Source: Halomonas sp. KAO
GTDB taxonomy: Bacteria; Pseudomonadota; Gammaproteobacteria; Pseudomonadales; Halomonadaceae
Direction of reading: 5' to 3'
Length of the DNA stretch: 64,000 nucleotides
NCBI RefSeq assembly: GCF_015595025.1
Contig: NZ_JADNRL010000025.1
Coordinates: forward strand, 59,135 to 123,134
The notes beneath the pieces are model-generated. The model did not search any database, was not told where the DNA came from, and saw only the letters and a program-made list of their open reading frames with translations. Made by a program: the position numbers and the translations under genes. Positions 38,816 to 47,392 of the stretch are shown one piece after another (positions within the stretch are counted from its first letter, which is position 1; the number at the start of each line of letters is the position of its first letter).

Positions 38816-39703
38816 GTGAAGCTGCTGGTACTGGATGCCGGACACTGTCTGAGCCTGGCCCTGGCTCGGGAGGCCAATCGCCGCTCGGATACCGAGCTGA
38901 TCATCGAGGAGAGCCTGACGCCGGACCCCGACTGGCTGGCGGAGGTGGCGCCGGACGCCCTGGTGATTCCGCCGCTGTCGCGGCCGATCATCGCCGCTCC
39001 GGCGGAGGTGACGGCGCACGCCGAGGCGGTGGAGCGCTGCATGGAGCTGTGTCGAGAGGCGGATATTCCGCTGGTGTGGTGTGTCTCCGACCAGCTCTAC
39101 GAGGATGGCTTCGCCGAGCCCATCGACGAACATGTCATTCCACGCCCGCGAGACGAGAGCCTGCGACGCCTGGTCGTTACCGGTGATCGCATCCGAGCCG
39201 AGCACCCTCACCACCTGATCGTGCGGCTGGGACCGCTGTTCGCGCTGGAGGGCAGTCACGCCTGGCTCAACGAGCTGATCGATACACTGATCGTTGGCGG
39301 TGAGGTGCGCGGCGAGGTCGATGTGACCTGCTGCCCCACCTCGGCCGATGCGGTGGCCATGGCGCTGATCGGCATGCTGCAACAACAGCAGTGCGGGGCC
39401 GGCGCCTGGGGTAGCTATCATCTGGCGGGTACCGAGCCGGTCAGTATCTACACCTTTGTCTCGGTGGTGCGCACCCAGCTGGCCACCCGACTCGAGGGGC
39501 GCGGTGAGAAGCGAGAGCTGGGCCCGCTGCGCGCCCTGCATCATCATCACGACCATCCGCTGCGCCGTGTGCTCAACTGCCGACGCGTGCTGGAGGTCTT
39601 CGGTGTCCATCAGAAACCCTGGCGCCTGGAGCTGAGCAATATGCTCGATGCCTGGTGTCTGGCCAATGCGCCGGCGTGCAGCAAGGAGGAGAGCACATCG
39701 TGA
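38816..39703 (+). CDS. sugar-nucleotide reductase-like protein (RmlD-type Rossmann fold)
   Basis: This 295-aa protein begins MKLLVLDAGHCLSLALAREA. The layout resembles RmlD-type substrate-binding proteins: DEHVIPRPRDESLRRLVVTGDR..HLIVRLGPLFA, then TSADAVAMALIGML and GSYHLAGTEPVSIYTFVSVV. The GxxGxxG dinucleotide motif and the YxxxK catalytic pair are not evident, so activity is doubtful. GTG 38816 follows GAGAGAGG. Its stop overlaps the plsC start, so they form a pair. Function unknown. Confidence 0.7.
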   Translation: MKLLVLDAGHCLSLALAREANRRSDTELIIEESLTPDPDWLAEVAPDALVIPPLSRPIIAAPAEVTAHAEAVERCMELCREADIPLVWCVSDQLYEDGFAEPIDEHVIPRPRDESLRRLVVTGDRIRAEHPHHLIVRLGPLFALEGSHAWLNELIDTLIVGGEVRGEVDVTCCPTSADAVAMALIGMLQQQQCGAGAWGSYHLAGTEPVSIYTFVSVVRTQLATRLEGRGEKRELGPLRALHHHHDHPLRRVLNCRRVLEVFGVHQKPWRLELSNMLDAWCLANAPACSKEESTS

Positions 39704-40449
39704 ACGTGCTGCGCAGCCTGATCTTCTACCTGGGCTACTTTATCGCCATGCTGGTGTGTGGCGTGCTGTTTCTGCCGCCGGCGCCCTTCCTGCCGCTGGG
39801 CTCTCGCTATCGTCTGCTCAACCTCTACAACCACTTCATCATCAGCTGGTTCCGGCTGGTCGTCGGGGTGCGCTACGACTTTCGTGGCCGTGAGAACGTG
39901 CCCGATGGCCCCTGTGTGATCCTTGCCAATCATCAGTCCGAGTGGGAGACCGTCTATCTGCAGCTGCTGCATCCGCCGGTGTGCACGGTGCTCAAGAAGG
40001 AGTTGCTGAATCTGCCGATCTTCGGCTGGGGGCTGCGCCTGCTGCACCCCATCGCCCTGGACCGCTCGCGGCCCTCGCGGGCCATCAAGCAGGTGCTCAC
40101 CCAGGGCAAGCAGCGCCTGGGAGAGGGACTGTCGGTGCTGATCTTTCCCGAGGGCACCCGGGTCGCCCCGGGCAGCCGCAGGCGCTACAACAAGAGTGGG
40201 GCGGTGATTGCCTGCCGTGCCGGGGTGCCGGTGGTGCCGGTGGCCCACAATGCCGGCGAGCGCTGGCCAGGGCGCCACTGGGTAAAGAGCCCGGGCCGGT
40301 TGTCGCTGGTGGTGGGGGCTCCCATCGCCACCGAGGGGCGTAGCCCGGAGGAGGTCCTGCTCGAGGTGGAGGCGTGGATCGAAGCGACTCTCGAAGAGAT
40401 CTCCGAGGTGCCGAGGCCAGTGGCCGATAGGGCAGCCTCTGCCGTGTGA
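39700..40449 (+). CDS. plsC: 1-acyl-sn-glycerol-3-phosphate acyltransferase
   Basis: This 249-aa membrane-bound PlsC-family protein acylates lysophosphatidic acid. A hydrophobic N-terminal segment (LIFYLGYFIAMLVCGVLFLPP) is followed by acyltransferase motifs: NHQSEWET (HX4E form of HX4D, common in this subfamily), FPEGTR and VPVVPVAHN. The start is GTG 39700, with AGGAGGA ten bases upstream, overlapping the previous stop by four bases. Confidence 0.88.
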   Translation: MNVLRSLIFYLGYFIAMLVCGVLFLPPAPFLPLGSRYRLLNLYNHFIISWFRLVVGVRYDFRGRENVPDGPCVILANHQSEWETVYLQLLHPPVCTVLKKELLNLPIFGWGLRLLHPIALDRSRPSRAIKQVLTQGKQRLGEGLSVLIFPEGTRVAPGSRRRYNKSGAVIACRAGVPVVPVAHNAGERWPGRHWVKSPGRLSLVVGAPIATEGRSPEEVLLEVEAWIEATLEEISEVPRPVADRAASAV

Positions 40450-40535
40450 CGCCCGAGGCGACGGATAGCCTGGCTGTCGGGGCTGATCTGGCGACAAGCC
40501 CTACGAGCGTGATGCCACTATCGCGAGTGACGAAT

Positions 40536-40567
40536 GCAAGACGGCGCCCCTGAGGGCGCCGTCTTGC
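40536..40567. terminator. 14-bp perfect stem-loop between convergent plsC and fabB
   Basis: GCAAGACGGCGCCC (40536-40549) pairs perfectly with GGGCGCCGTCTTGC (40554-40567) around CTGA. It lacks a long T tract but is placed to serve both convergent transcripts. Confidence 0.7.
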
Positions 40568-40591
40568 GTTGCGGTGCATGGCCGAGTGCCA

Positions 40592-41809
40592 TCAGTCGCG
40601 GAAGGTCTCCAGCACCAGGCAGGCGTTGGTGCCGCCGAAGCCGAAGCTGTTGGAGAGCACACGCTCGACCTTCACCCCGTCACGACGCTGGGTCACGATA
40701 TCGACGCCTTCGGCCTGCTCGTCGAGGGTCTCGATATTGGCCGAGGCGGCGATGAAGTCGTTCTCCATCATCAGCAGCGAGTAGATCGCCTCCTGCACGC
40801 CGGTGGCCCCCAGCGAGTGACCGGTCAGCGACTTGGTGGAGCTGATCGCCGGGGTCGCGTCGCCGAACACCTCACGGATCGCCCGTAGCTCGGAAATATC
40901 GCCTACCGGCGTCGAGGTGCCGTGGGTGTTGATGTAGTCGATCTTGCCGTCGACGGTGGCCATGGCCTGGCGCATGCAGCGCACGGCTCCCTCGCCGGAG
41001 GGGGCAACCATGTCGTGACCGTCGGAGTTGGCGCCGTAACCGGTCACCTCGGCATAGATCTTGGCGCCCCGGGCGCGCGCATGCTCCAGCTCCTCGAGCA
41101 CCAGCATGCCGCCACCGCCTGCAATGACGAAGCCATCGCGGGCCTGGTCATAGGGGCGTGAGGCCTTTTCCGGCGTATCGTTGTACTGGGTGGAGAGGGC
41201 ACCCATGGCGTCGAACAGGCAGGAGAGGGTCCAGTGCTCCTCCTCGCCGCCGCCGGCAAAGACCACATCCTGCTTGCCCAACTGGATCTGCTCCACGGCG
41301 TTGCCGATGCAGTGCACGGAGGTGGCGCAGGCAGAGGAGATGGAGTAGTTGATGCCCTTGATCTTGAACGGCGTCGCCAGGCAGGCCGAGACGGTGCTGC
41401 CCATGGTGCGGGTGACCCGGTACGGGCCCACGCGGCGTAGCCCCTTCTCGCGCATGACGTCGGCGGCCTCCACCTGGTTGGCGCTGGAGGCGCCACCGGA
41501 GCCGGCGATCAGGCCGGTACGTTCATTGGATACCTGCTCCGGCGTCAGCCCCGCGTCCTCGATGGCCTGGGCCATGCTGACATAGGCGTAGGCAGCGGCA
41601 TCACCCATGAAACGACGCTGCTTGCGATCGATCAGGGCGTCGAGGTCGATATCGACCACACCGGCCACATGACTACGGAATCCGCGCTCGGCGTACTCCT
41701 CCTTGAAACGAATACCGGAGCGCCCTTCACGGAGCGCCTCCAGAACCTGCTGCTTGTCGTTGCCCAGGCAGGAGACGATGCCCAGGCCGGTGACTACCAC
41801 TCGTCGCAT
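40592..41809 (-). CDS. fabB: beta-ketoacyl-ACP synthase I
   Basis: FabB (405 aa) elongates unsaturated acyl-ACP in type II fatty acid synthesis. The catalytic triad is visible as Cys 161 (SSACATS), His 296 ([11 protein letters not shown]) and His 331 (LTGHSLGA). It starts 13 bases after fabA with GGAGG upstream. The fabAB operon is typical of gammaproteobacteria that make unsaturated fatty acids anaerobically. Confidence 0.96.
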   Translation of the reverse strand: MRRVVVTGLGIVSCLGNDKQQVLEALREGRSGIRFKEEYAERGFRSHVAGVVDIDLDALIDRKQRRFMGDAAAYAYVSMAQAIEDAGLTPEQVSNERTGLIAGSGGASSANQVEAADVMREKGLRRVGPYRVTRTMGSTVSACLATPFKIKGINYSISSACATSVHCIGNAVEQIQLGKQDVVFAGGGEEEHWTLSCLFDAMGALSTQYNDTPEKASRPYDQARDGFVIAGGGGMLVLEELEHARARGAKIYAEVTGYGANSDGHDMVAPSGEGAVRCMRQAMATVDGKIDYINTHGTSTPVGDISELRAIREVFGDATPAISSTKSLTGHSLGATGVQEAIYSLLMMENDFIAASANIETLDEQAEGVDIVTQRRDGVKVERVLSNSFGFGGTNACLVLETFRD

Positions 41810-41822
41810 GGAAACCTCCTGG

Positions 41823-42338
41823 TCAGAAGTTCGCGGTGGAGGTGAAAAGGCCGACGCGCAGGTCGTTGGCCTGGTAGATGTCGCGGCCGTCGACGGAAAC
41901 AGTGCCGTCGGCCATGCCGAGAATCAAGCGCCGGGTGATGATGCGCTTGATATTGATGCGGTAGGTGACCCTCTGGGCATCGGGCAGGATCTGGCCGGTG
42001 AACTTCACCTCACCACAGCCCAGGGCGCGACCGCGACCGGGGTGGCCAAGCCAGCCCAGATAGAAGCCCACCAGCTGCCACATGGCATCCAGGCCCAGGC
42101 AGCCGGGCATGACCGGATCACCGGGAAAGTGGCAGTCGAAGAACCACAGGTCGGGATGAATATCGAGCTCGGCGATCAGTTCGCCCTTGCCATGCTCCCC
42201 GCCATCCTCGGTGATCGAGATGATGCGATCGAGCATCAGCATGTTGGGGGCCGGCAGCTGGGCATTGCCCGGGCCGAACAGTTCGCCTTGCGAACAGGCC
42301 AGCAGTTCATCGCGGTTGAAGGAGTGTTGCTTGGTCAC
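41823..42338 (-). CDS. fabA: 3-hydroxydecanoyl-ACP dehydratase/isomerase
   Basis: FabA (171 aa) dehydrates 3-hydroxydecanoyl-ACP and isomerises trans-2 to cis-3-decenoyl-ACP, the branch point to unsaturated fatty acids. Active-site His 70 ([14 protein letters not shown]) and Asp 84 are present. Translation begins at GTG 42338. It is the first gene of the fabAB operon. Confidence 0.96.
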   Translation of the reverse strand: MTKQHSFNRDELLACSQGELFGPGNAQLPAPNMLMLDRIISITEDGGEHGKGELIAELDIHPDLWFFDCHFPGDPVMPGCLGLDAMWQLVGFYLGWLGHPGRGRALGCGEVKFTGQILPDAQRVTYRINIKRIITRRLILGMADGTVSVDGRDIYQANDLRVGLFTSTANF

Positions 42339-42361
42339 AGAGTCATTCCGAGAGTCGAATG

Positions 42362-42391
42362 TTATTAAGGGCGTAGTCTACTGCCCGTGAA
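42362..42391 (-). promoter_or_regulatory. candidate promoter of fabAB
   Basis: On the minus strand TTCACG (42391-42386) and TAATAA (42367-42362) are 18 bases apart, 24 bases before the fabA start. The surrounding stretch is the only AT-rich part of the intergenic region. No convincing FabR or DesT palindrome was recognised. Confidence 0.4.
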
Positions 42392-42424
42392 AGGTGAATG
42401 CACGTGGTCCGCGCGTTCACGAGC

Positions 42425-42650
42425 TCACTGCCCAGGGGTGGGGTGATCGCCCAGTCGCCGGCATGGCCACAGGCAAAGGTCGGCCCGGATAACCGCCTGG
42501 GCGGGCAGCAGCCAGGGAGCGGGGGGCAGCTCGGCGCCGGCATGGGGTAGGAGAGCGGGCCGCCGACGGCCCCGCCCAGCACTCAGGCCGGCCTGCCCGC
42601 CTCGAAGGCCGGCAGGTTGGCCAGCAGGCGCGGGGTCGAGAGTCGCCGAC
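42425..42650 (-). pseudogene. probable remnant of a DUF2878 gene downstream of cfa
   Basis: Minus-strand translation gives LLANLPAFEAGRPA, a stop at 42585-42583, then VLGGAVGGPLSY. After a one-base frame change it continues HAGAELPPAPWLLPAQAV to a stop at 42425. The pattern GAVGGPLxYxAGAxLGA is characteristic of DUF2878 membrane proteins, which often lie at the end of photolyase-cfa clusters like this one. The N-terminal part is missing and a 12-bp repeat array adjoins it. Identification rests on this short motif from memory. Confidence 0.42.
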
Positions 42651-42658
42651 CCGAGGGT

Positions 42659-42706
42659 GGCTCAGGCAACGGTTCGGGCATCGGATCAGGCATCGGCCCG
42701 GGTGTC
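42659..42706. repeat. four tandem 12-bp units across the cfa stop
   Basis: The units are GGCTCAGGCAAC, GGTTCGGGCATC, GGATCAGGCATC and GGCCCGGGTGTC at 42659, 42671, 42683 and 42695. The cfa stop codon (42686-42688) lies within the array, so the last residues of Cfa are encoded by repeat sequence. Confidence 0.65.
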
Positions 42707-43966
42707 GATGAGCGGGGTCGGGCGGGCGCCGGGCTTGGCCAGCAGCAGGTGGCAGGTGCCGATGGTGCGCTCGAGGAAGCCGCCCTCGCAGTAGCACAGG
42801 TAGTAGCGCCACATGCGAATGAAGCGTTCGTCATAGCCCAGATTGCGTACGGTCTCCAGGCTGGCCTCGAAGCGCTGGCGCCATTCGCGCAGGGTGCGCG
42901 CGTAGTGCGGGCCAATCTCGCTCAGGGCCAGCACATTGAGCGAGGTGCTTCGCGTCACCCCCTGCAGGATGGCGTGGTGGGAGGGTGGGAAGCCCCCGGG
43001 GAAGATATGGCGCTTGATGAAGTCCATCTCGCGCTTGGCGGCCTCGAAGCGCTGGTCGCGGATGGTGATCGCCTGCAGCATCGCCAGGCCGTCGTCGGTG
43101 AGCAGCCGATCCAGGGTGGCCAGGTAGGTCTCCAGATACTGGTGGCCCACCGCTTCGATCATCTCCACCGAGATCAGCCGGTCGTAGCGGCCCTCGAGCT
43201 CGCGGTAGTCCTGCCTGAGCAGGGTGATACGCTCTCCGAGCCCCTCCTCCTCGATGCGGCGCGCGGTGTGGGCGTACTGCTCCTCGGAGATGGTGGTGGT
43301 GGTGACCCGACACCCGCGGGTCCTGGCCGCGTGGATGGCGAGCCCGCCCCAGCCGGTGCCGATCTCCAGCAGATGGTGGTTGGGGCGCACATCCAGCCGC
43401 TCCAGCATGAGGTCCAGCTTGTGGGTGGAGGCCTCCTCCAGGCTCGCCTCGGCGTGGGGGAAGACGGCGCTGGAGTACATGCGGTGTTCGCGGTCGAGGA
43501 AGGTGGCAAACAGCTCGTTGCCGATGTCGTAGTGGGCCGAGATGTTGCGTCGTGAACCCGACAGGCTGTTGCGCTGCAGGCGGTAGAGGGCGGTCAGCAG
43601 CCAGCGTCCCAGGCGCGCTGGGCCGTTCTCGATCTCGCCGTTGACCCGCTCCAGGTTGGCGGCGCAGAGCCGTACCAGCGCGACCAGGTCATCGGTATCC
43701 CAGTCGCCATCCATGTAGGCCTCCGCCGCCCCCACGGTGCCGCCCAGCGCCAGGCGCCTCCAGGCCCGGCTGTCGCGCACCACCAGGTTGGCCACCAGTG
43801 GCCCGCCCCGGCCCAGACAGTGGCGACGATGCCCCTCGATCAATGTGATCTGGCCGCCCTCCAGGCGGTCCAGCTGGGCCAGCAGGCGCGGGCGTAGCCA
43901 GCGTGTCAGGCGGTCGGCGTCGTCCGTCAGGGGACGAGTGGTGGTGGCGGAGCGCAGCGTGTTCAC
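42686..43966 (-). CDS. cfa: cyclopropane-fatty-acyl-phospholipid synthase family methyltransferase
   Basis: This 426-aa S-adenosylmethionine-dependent enzyme modifies double bonds of membrane phospholipid acyl chains. The SAM-binding loop EIGTGWGG is at residues 201-208. SAHYDIGNELFATFLDREHRMYSSAVF is the CFA-synthase signature, and ISVEMIEAVGHQYL and FIKRHIFPGGFPPS follow. It starts at GTG 43966, with AGGAGAG overlapping the end of the DUF1365 gene. In this context it may be a light-regulated paralogue of the stationary-phase enzyme or a UfaM-like methylase; the sequence alone does not decide. Confidence 0.9.
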   Translation of the reverse strand: MNTLRSATTTRPLTDDADRLTRWLRPRLLAQLDRLEGGQITLIEGHRRHCLGRGGPLVANLVVRDSRAWRRLALGGTVGAAEAYMDGDWDTDDLVALVRLCAANLERVNGEIENGPARLGRWLLTALYRLQRNSLSGSRRNISAHYDIGNELFATFLDREHRMYSSAVFPHAEASLEEASTHKLDLMLERLDVRPNHHLLEIGTGWGGLAIHAARTRGCRVTTTTISEEQYAHTARRIEEEGLGERITLLRQDYRELEGRYDRLISVEMIEAVGHQYLETYLATLDRLLTDDGLAMLQAITIRDQRFEAAKREMDFIKRHIFPGGFPPSHHAILQGVTRSTSLNVLALSEIGPHYARTLREWRQRFEASLETVRNLGYDERFIRMWRYYLCYCEGGFLERTIGTCHLLLAKPGARPTPLIDTRADA

Positions 43967-43978
43967 GTCGGTCTCTCC

Positions 43979-44749
43979 TTACGAACGGTCGGGGCCGGGG
44001 TGGTCATGGATCGGTACTCGCTTGGCCCACAGGCGCAGTGCCTCGAAGTGGATGCCGGCCAGGGTCTTGGCCCCCATCCACGGCTGGCGTGCCAGGGTGG
44101 TGAGCAGCACGCCACGGGTCGCCGGGCGACCCTCGAGGGTCAGGGTGGCGTCGAAGTGGCGCTCCCCTTCGCGCCAGTTCTCCATATGCATCAGCAGCCG
44201 CTCGCCGGGGGTGTTGAAGCGCCAGCGATAGATCATGTCCATGGGGTTGAAGGGCGAGACGTGCATCACCTTGGTGAACTCGGCCGCATGGGCGTGCCGA
44301 CTCGGGCCCACGGCGCAGGCATAGCGGGTGCGCTCGCCCCAGGGGGTATTGCTCACCTCACCCAGCACGGCGCGAAGCTCGTCACGGGCATCGAAGGCGT
44401 AGTAGAGCGAGATGGGGTTGAAGCCCAGGCCCAGGGTGCGCAGCTGGGTGAGCAGGCAGATGCGCCCGCCGGGAGCATCGCCCAGCTGGCGCGAGAGCTC
44501 CTCACGCACCGCCTGCTCGAGCGGGAGATCCTCGGACACCGGCCCGCCCTTGAGATGATCTTCGCGGCGGAAGCGAGCCAGGGCGGGGCGCCGGGCGCTG
44601 AAGCCGGGCACACCGTCGAAAAGCTCGGGCAACTCACCGAGATCGAGCCAGGCCATCCATGTCCCGTAGGTGAAGGCGTGCTCGCGAGGCAGGAAGCGCC
44701 GATGACGCAGCTCGCCGCGATAGATGCGTGAGCGGGGCGTGGCGATCAT
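43979..44749 (-). CDS. DUF1365 family protein
   Basis: This 256-aa protein contains RIYRGELRHRRFLPREHAFTY at the N-terminus, LLTQLRTLGLGFNPISLYYAFD centrally, and VMHVSPFNPMDMIYRW, all DUF1365 hallmarks. The biochemical function is unknown; the family nearly always lies next to an FAD amine-oxidase-like protein and a Cfa-type methyltransferase. Its start overlaps the upstream stop by four bases, indicating translational coupling. Confidence 0.88.
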   Translation of the reverse strand: MIATPRSRIYRGELRHRRFLPREHAFTYGTWMAWLDLGELPELFDGVPGFSARRPALARFRREDHLKGGPVSEDLPLEQAVREELSRQLGDAPGGRICLLTQLRTLGLGFNPISLYYAFDARDELRAVLGEVSNTPWGERTRYACAVGPSRHAHAAEFTKVMHVSPFNPMDMIYRWRFNTPGERLLMHMENWREGERHFDATLTLEGRPATRGVLLTTLARQPWMGAKTLAGIHFEALRLWAKRVPIHDHPGPDRS

Positions 44750-46113
44750 GCGCTCATGGCCCCCTCGACCACTGGGGCGAGCAGGTTGGTGACCTCCTCG
44801 GGTCCCGCCTCGTCACCGCCCAGGGCGTGAGCCACGCGCAGGGCGCTCCAGACGCCATCCTCGTGGAAGCCGTTGCGCCAGTAGGCGCCACAGTAGTGGG
44901 TGTGGAAGGCGGTGCCGGAGATCTCGCCATGGCGGGTCTTGGCCGCTTCGCCGGCCAGGGTGAACTGTGGGTGGGCATAGGTGAATCGATCCAGCACCTT
45001 CTCCGGCGCGATCGCCTCGCTGTCGTTGAGGGTGACGCAGAAGGTATGCGGCGCCTCCAGGCGCTGCAGGATATTCATGTCATAGGTCACCGAGACGCGC
45101 GCCGTCTCGTCGCGACCATCCAGTCGATAGTTCCAGCTCGCCCAGGCGCGACGGCGGCGGGGCAGCAGGCGGGTGTCGGTATGCAGCACCACCTCGTTGT
45201 CCCGGTAGGTCAGGGCGCCCAGGAGCTCGCGCTCGGCGGGGCTGGGGTCCTCCAGCAGCGCCAGGGCCTGGTCGGCGTGGCAGGCCATCACCACCTCGTC
45301 GAAGCGCTCCACGCCGAGGGCGCTGCGTACCGCCACGCCGTCACCCAGCCGGCGGATGCCGCGCACCGGTGTCGACAGGCGGATGCGGCCGGCGTAGGGC
45401 GCGGTGACCAGCGGGATATAGCTGCGCGAGCCGCCGACCAGGGTGTACCACCGGGGCCTGTCGTTGACCGAGAGCAGACCGTGGTGGCGGAAGAAGCGCA
45501 CGAAGAACTGCAGCGGGAAGTCGCGCAGGTCGCTCAGGCTTGCCGACCAGATCGCCGCTCCCATGGGCAGCAGGTAGCGCCTCTGGAAGGCGCCGTCGAA
45601 GCCGCGCGCCTCGAGCCATGTACCCAGGGTCATGGCGGGATCGAGTGCGCCGTCATCCATGGCGCGTATCGCCTCGCGGTTGAAGCGCAGGATCTCGCGC
45701 AGCAGGCCGTAGAAGCTGGGGCGCAGCAGGTTGCGCCGCTGAGCGAACAGGCTGGCCAGGGTGTGGCCGTTGTATTCGAAGTCGCGGGCGGTCTCATGCA
45801 CCGAGAAGCTCATCTCGGTGGGTTGGGAGAGCACACCGAGGCGCTGCATCAGGCGCTGAAAGTGGGGATAGGTCCAGTCGTTGAAGACGATGAAACCGGT
45901 GTCGATGGCGTAGTGGCGGCCCGCGAGCTCCACATCCACGGTGGCGGTGTGGCCGCCCAGGCGTGCATCGGCCTCGAAGAGAGTCACCTCGTGGCGGCCC
46001 GACAGGTACCAGGCGGCGGCCATGCCGGCGATGCCGCTGCCGATCACGGCGATGCGCCTGCTGTCCACGGTGTTGGTCTGCCCGGTCGTGGTGAGAGGGG
46101 GGCGAGCATTCAT
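44746..46113 (-). CDS. FAD-dependent amine-oxidase-like protein
   Basis: This 455-aa flavoprotein has the N-terminal dinucleotide-binding motif VIGSGIAGMAAAW, followed by LFEADARLGGHTATV. YAIDTGFIVFNDWTYPHF and the C-terminal FHTHYCGAYWRNGFHEDGVWSALRVA match the desaturase/amine-oxidase-like family found with Cfa and DUF1365. In Rhodobacter, neighbours of this type take part in furan fatty acid formation or the singlet-oxygen response. Overlaps of four bases exist with both neighbours. Confidence 0.87.
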   Translation of the reverse strand: MNARPPLTTTGQTNTVDSRRIAVIGSGIAGMAAAWYLSGRHEVTLFEADARLGGHTATVDVELAGRHYAIDTGFIVFNDWTYPHFQRLMQRLGVLSQPTEMSFSVHETARDFEYNGHTLASLFAQRRNLLRPSFYGLLREILRFNREAIRAMDDGALDPAMTLGTWLEARGFDGAFQRRYLLPMGAAIWSASLSDLRDFPLQFFVRFFRHHGLLSVNDRPRWYTLVGGSRSYIPLVTAPYAGRIRLSTPVRGIRRLGDGVAVRSALGVERFDEVVMACHADQALALLEDPSPAERELLGALTYRDNEVVLHTDTRLLPRRRRAWASWNYRLDGRDETARVSVTYDMNILQRLEAPHTFCVTLNDSEAIAPEKVLDRFTYAHPQFTLAGEAAKTRHGEISGTAFHTHYCGAYWRNGFHEDGVWSALRVAHALGGDEAGPEEVTNLLAPVVEGAMSA

Positions 46114-46895
46114 CGGGTGTTCTCCGTGGCGGTCTCGGACCGCGTCATGCGTCGCCCCAGCCGGTAGCGCAGCGTGGCGGGCAGGATGCCCATCAGCTTG
46201 AGCGGCAGGGTGAAGCGTCGAGGGAAGTGGATGTCCAGGCGGCGGCGGGCGAGGCCGTCGAGGATCGCCTCGGCGGCCTGGTCGACCTCCACTCGCATGG
46301 GCATCGGGAAGTCATTGCGGTCGGTGAGTGGCGTGCGCACGAAACCAGGGTGGATCAGGCTGACGTCGATCCTTTCGTCGGCCAGATCCAGGCGCAGCGA
46401 CTCCAGGAAGTGACTCAGCGCCGCCTTGGAGGCGCCGTAGGCCTCCGCCCGGGGCAGGGGCAGGTAGGCCGCGGCACTCGAGGTGGCGGCGAGCAGCGGG
46501 TTCCCGCCCTCGATGCGGGCGCGGCGCAGCAGTGGCAGGGCGGCATCGATGCAGTGGAGGGCGCCGTGGAAGTTGGCGGCGAAGACTCGCTCCACCAGGT
46601 CGACGTCGAAGTGGCGAGCATCGAGATATTCACAGGTGCCGGCATTGAGAATCACCAGGTCGAGGCCACCCAGGGCGGCCGCCAGTTGCCGACTGGCGCC
46701 GCGCACCGCCCCGCGGTCGGTCACATCCAGCGGCAGTACCAGGGCGTTGGCGCGGCCGGCGGCCAGCTCATCGAGGGCCGCCGTGTTGCGGCCGCTGAGT
46801 GCCACGCGGTCGCCGCGGGCCAGCAGGCGTTCGGCCAGGGCGCGGCCGATACCCGAGCTGGCGCCGGTGAGCCAGATGCGCTGGGAGTCGGACAT
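46110..46895 (-). CDS. SDR-family oxidoreductase
   Basis: This 261-aa short-chain dehydrogenase has the cofactor motif TGASSGIGRALAERL, NAG in LVILNAGTCEYL, and YGASK (YxxxK). The C-terminal FPRRFTLPLKLMGILP resembles SDRs of photolyase-cfa clusters. The start at 46895 (MSDSQRIW) is preferred because GGAGG lies just upstream; an alternative begins at 46919. The substrate is unknown. Confidence 0.85.
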   Translation of the reverse strand: MSDSQRIWLTGASSGIGRALAERLLARGDRVALSGRNTAALDELAAGRANALVLPLDVTDRGAVRGASRQLAAALGGLDLVILNAGTCEYLDARHFDVDLVERVFAANFHGALHCIDAALPLLRRARIEGGNPLLAATSSAAAYLPLPRAEAYGASKAALSHFLESLRLDLADERIDVSLIHPGFVRTPLTDRNDFPMPMRVEVDQAAEAILDGLARRRLDIHFPRRFTLPLKLMGILPATLRYRLGRRMTRSETATENTR

Positions 46896-46936
46896 GGGGC
46901 CTCCGGGGGTGGTTGCCATGCCCGGGGCCGTTGTCC

Positions 46937-47377
46937 TCAGGCGTCGAGCTGGCGCTTGATCAGTCGGATGGCACCGCCCAGCAGGGGGAGCCGTTCATAG
47001 AGCAGCTCACCGGCATCGAAGTAGTCGCGATGGTGGGCGATCCGTCCGCTGTCATCTTCCGCGAAGGCGAGATGGGAGCATCCTTCCACCGTGATCTCGC
47101 GGCCGCTCTCCAGGCGGGGGTGCACCAGGTGCATGGTCCAGGTGACGAAGGCCTCCCGGCCCAGGCGCTGCCGACTGTGAAAGCGAAATCGGCATTTGGT
47201 GACATTTCTGTACAAGGCCGAGAAGTAGCGCTCGAGTGCCTCTATACCCTCGATATGGTGGAGCGGGTCGTGAAAGATGATGTCCTGAGTATAGAACTCG
47301 TCCACCTTTTTTGTACAGCTCTTGTCTAGATTTTTAAAGAAGGCGCAGAAGGCCTCCAGCTGAGGGTCGGCTGACAT
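46937..47377 (-). CDS. nuclear transport factor 2-like (SnoaL-type) protein
   Basis: This 146-aa cone-fold protein contains DIIFHDPLHHIEGIEALERYFSALY and a C-terminal HRDYFDAGELLYERLPLLGGAIRLIKRQL, typical of NTF2-like proteins accompanying SDR, FAD and Cfa genes. No catalytic function is established. Codons 13-35 use many A/T-ending codons (TTT, AAA, AAT, CTA, TGT, ACA), unlike the rest of the operon. AAGGAGC precedes the start; phr ends 15 bases upstream. Confidence 0.8.
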   Translation of the reverse strand: MSADPQLEAFCAFFKNLDKSCTKKVDEFYTQDIIFHDPLHHIEGIEALERYFSALYRNVTKCRFRFHSRQRLGREAFVTWTMHLVHPRLESGREITVEGCSHLAFAEDDSGRIAHHRDYFDAGELLYERLPLLGGAIRLIKRQLDA

Positions 47378-47392
47378 CGGGCGCTCCTTGGT

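Noticed and set aside
47205..47315. Two TGTACA words inside the NTF2-like gene as extra LitR operators.
   Set aside because: They encode conserved-looking residues, lack the 11-bp partner repeat, and the hexamer recurs in unrelated coding sequence of the window.
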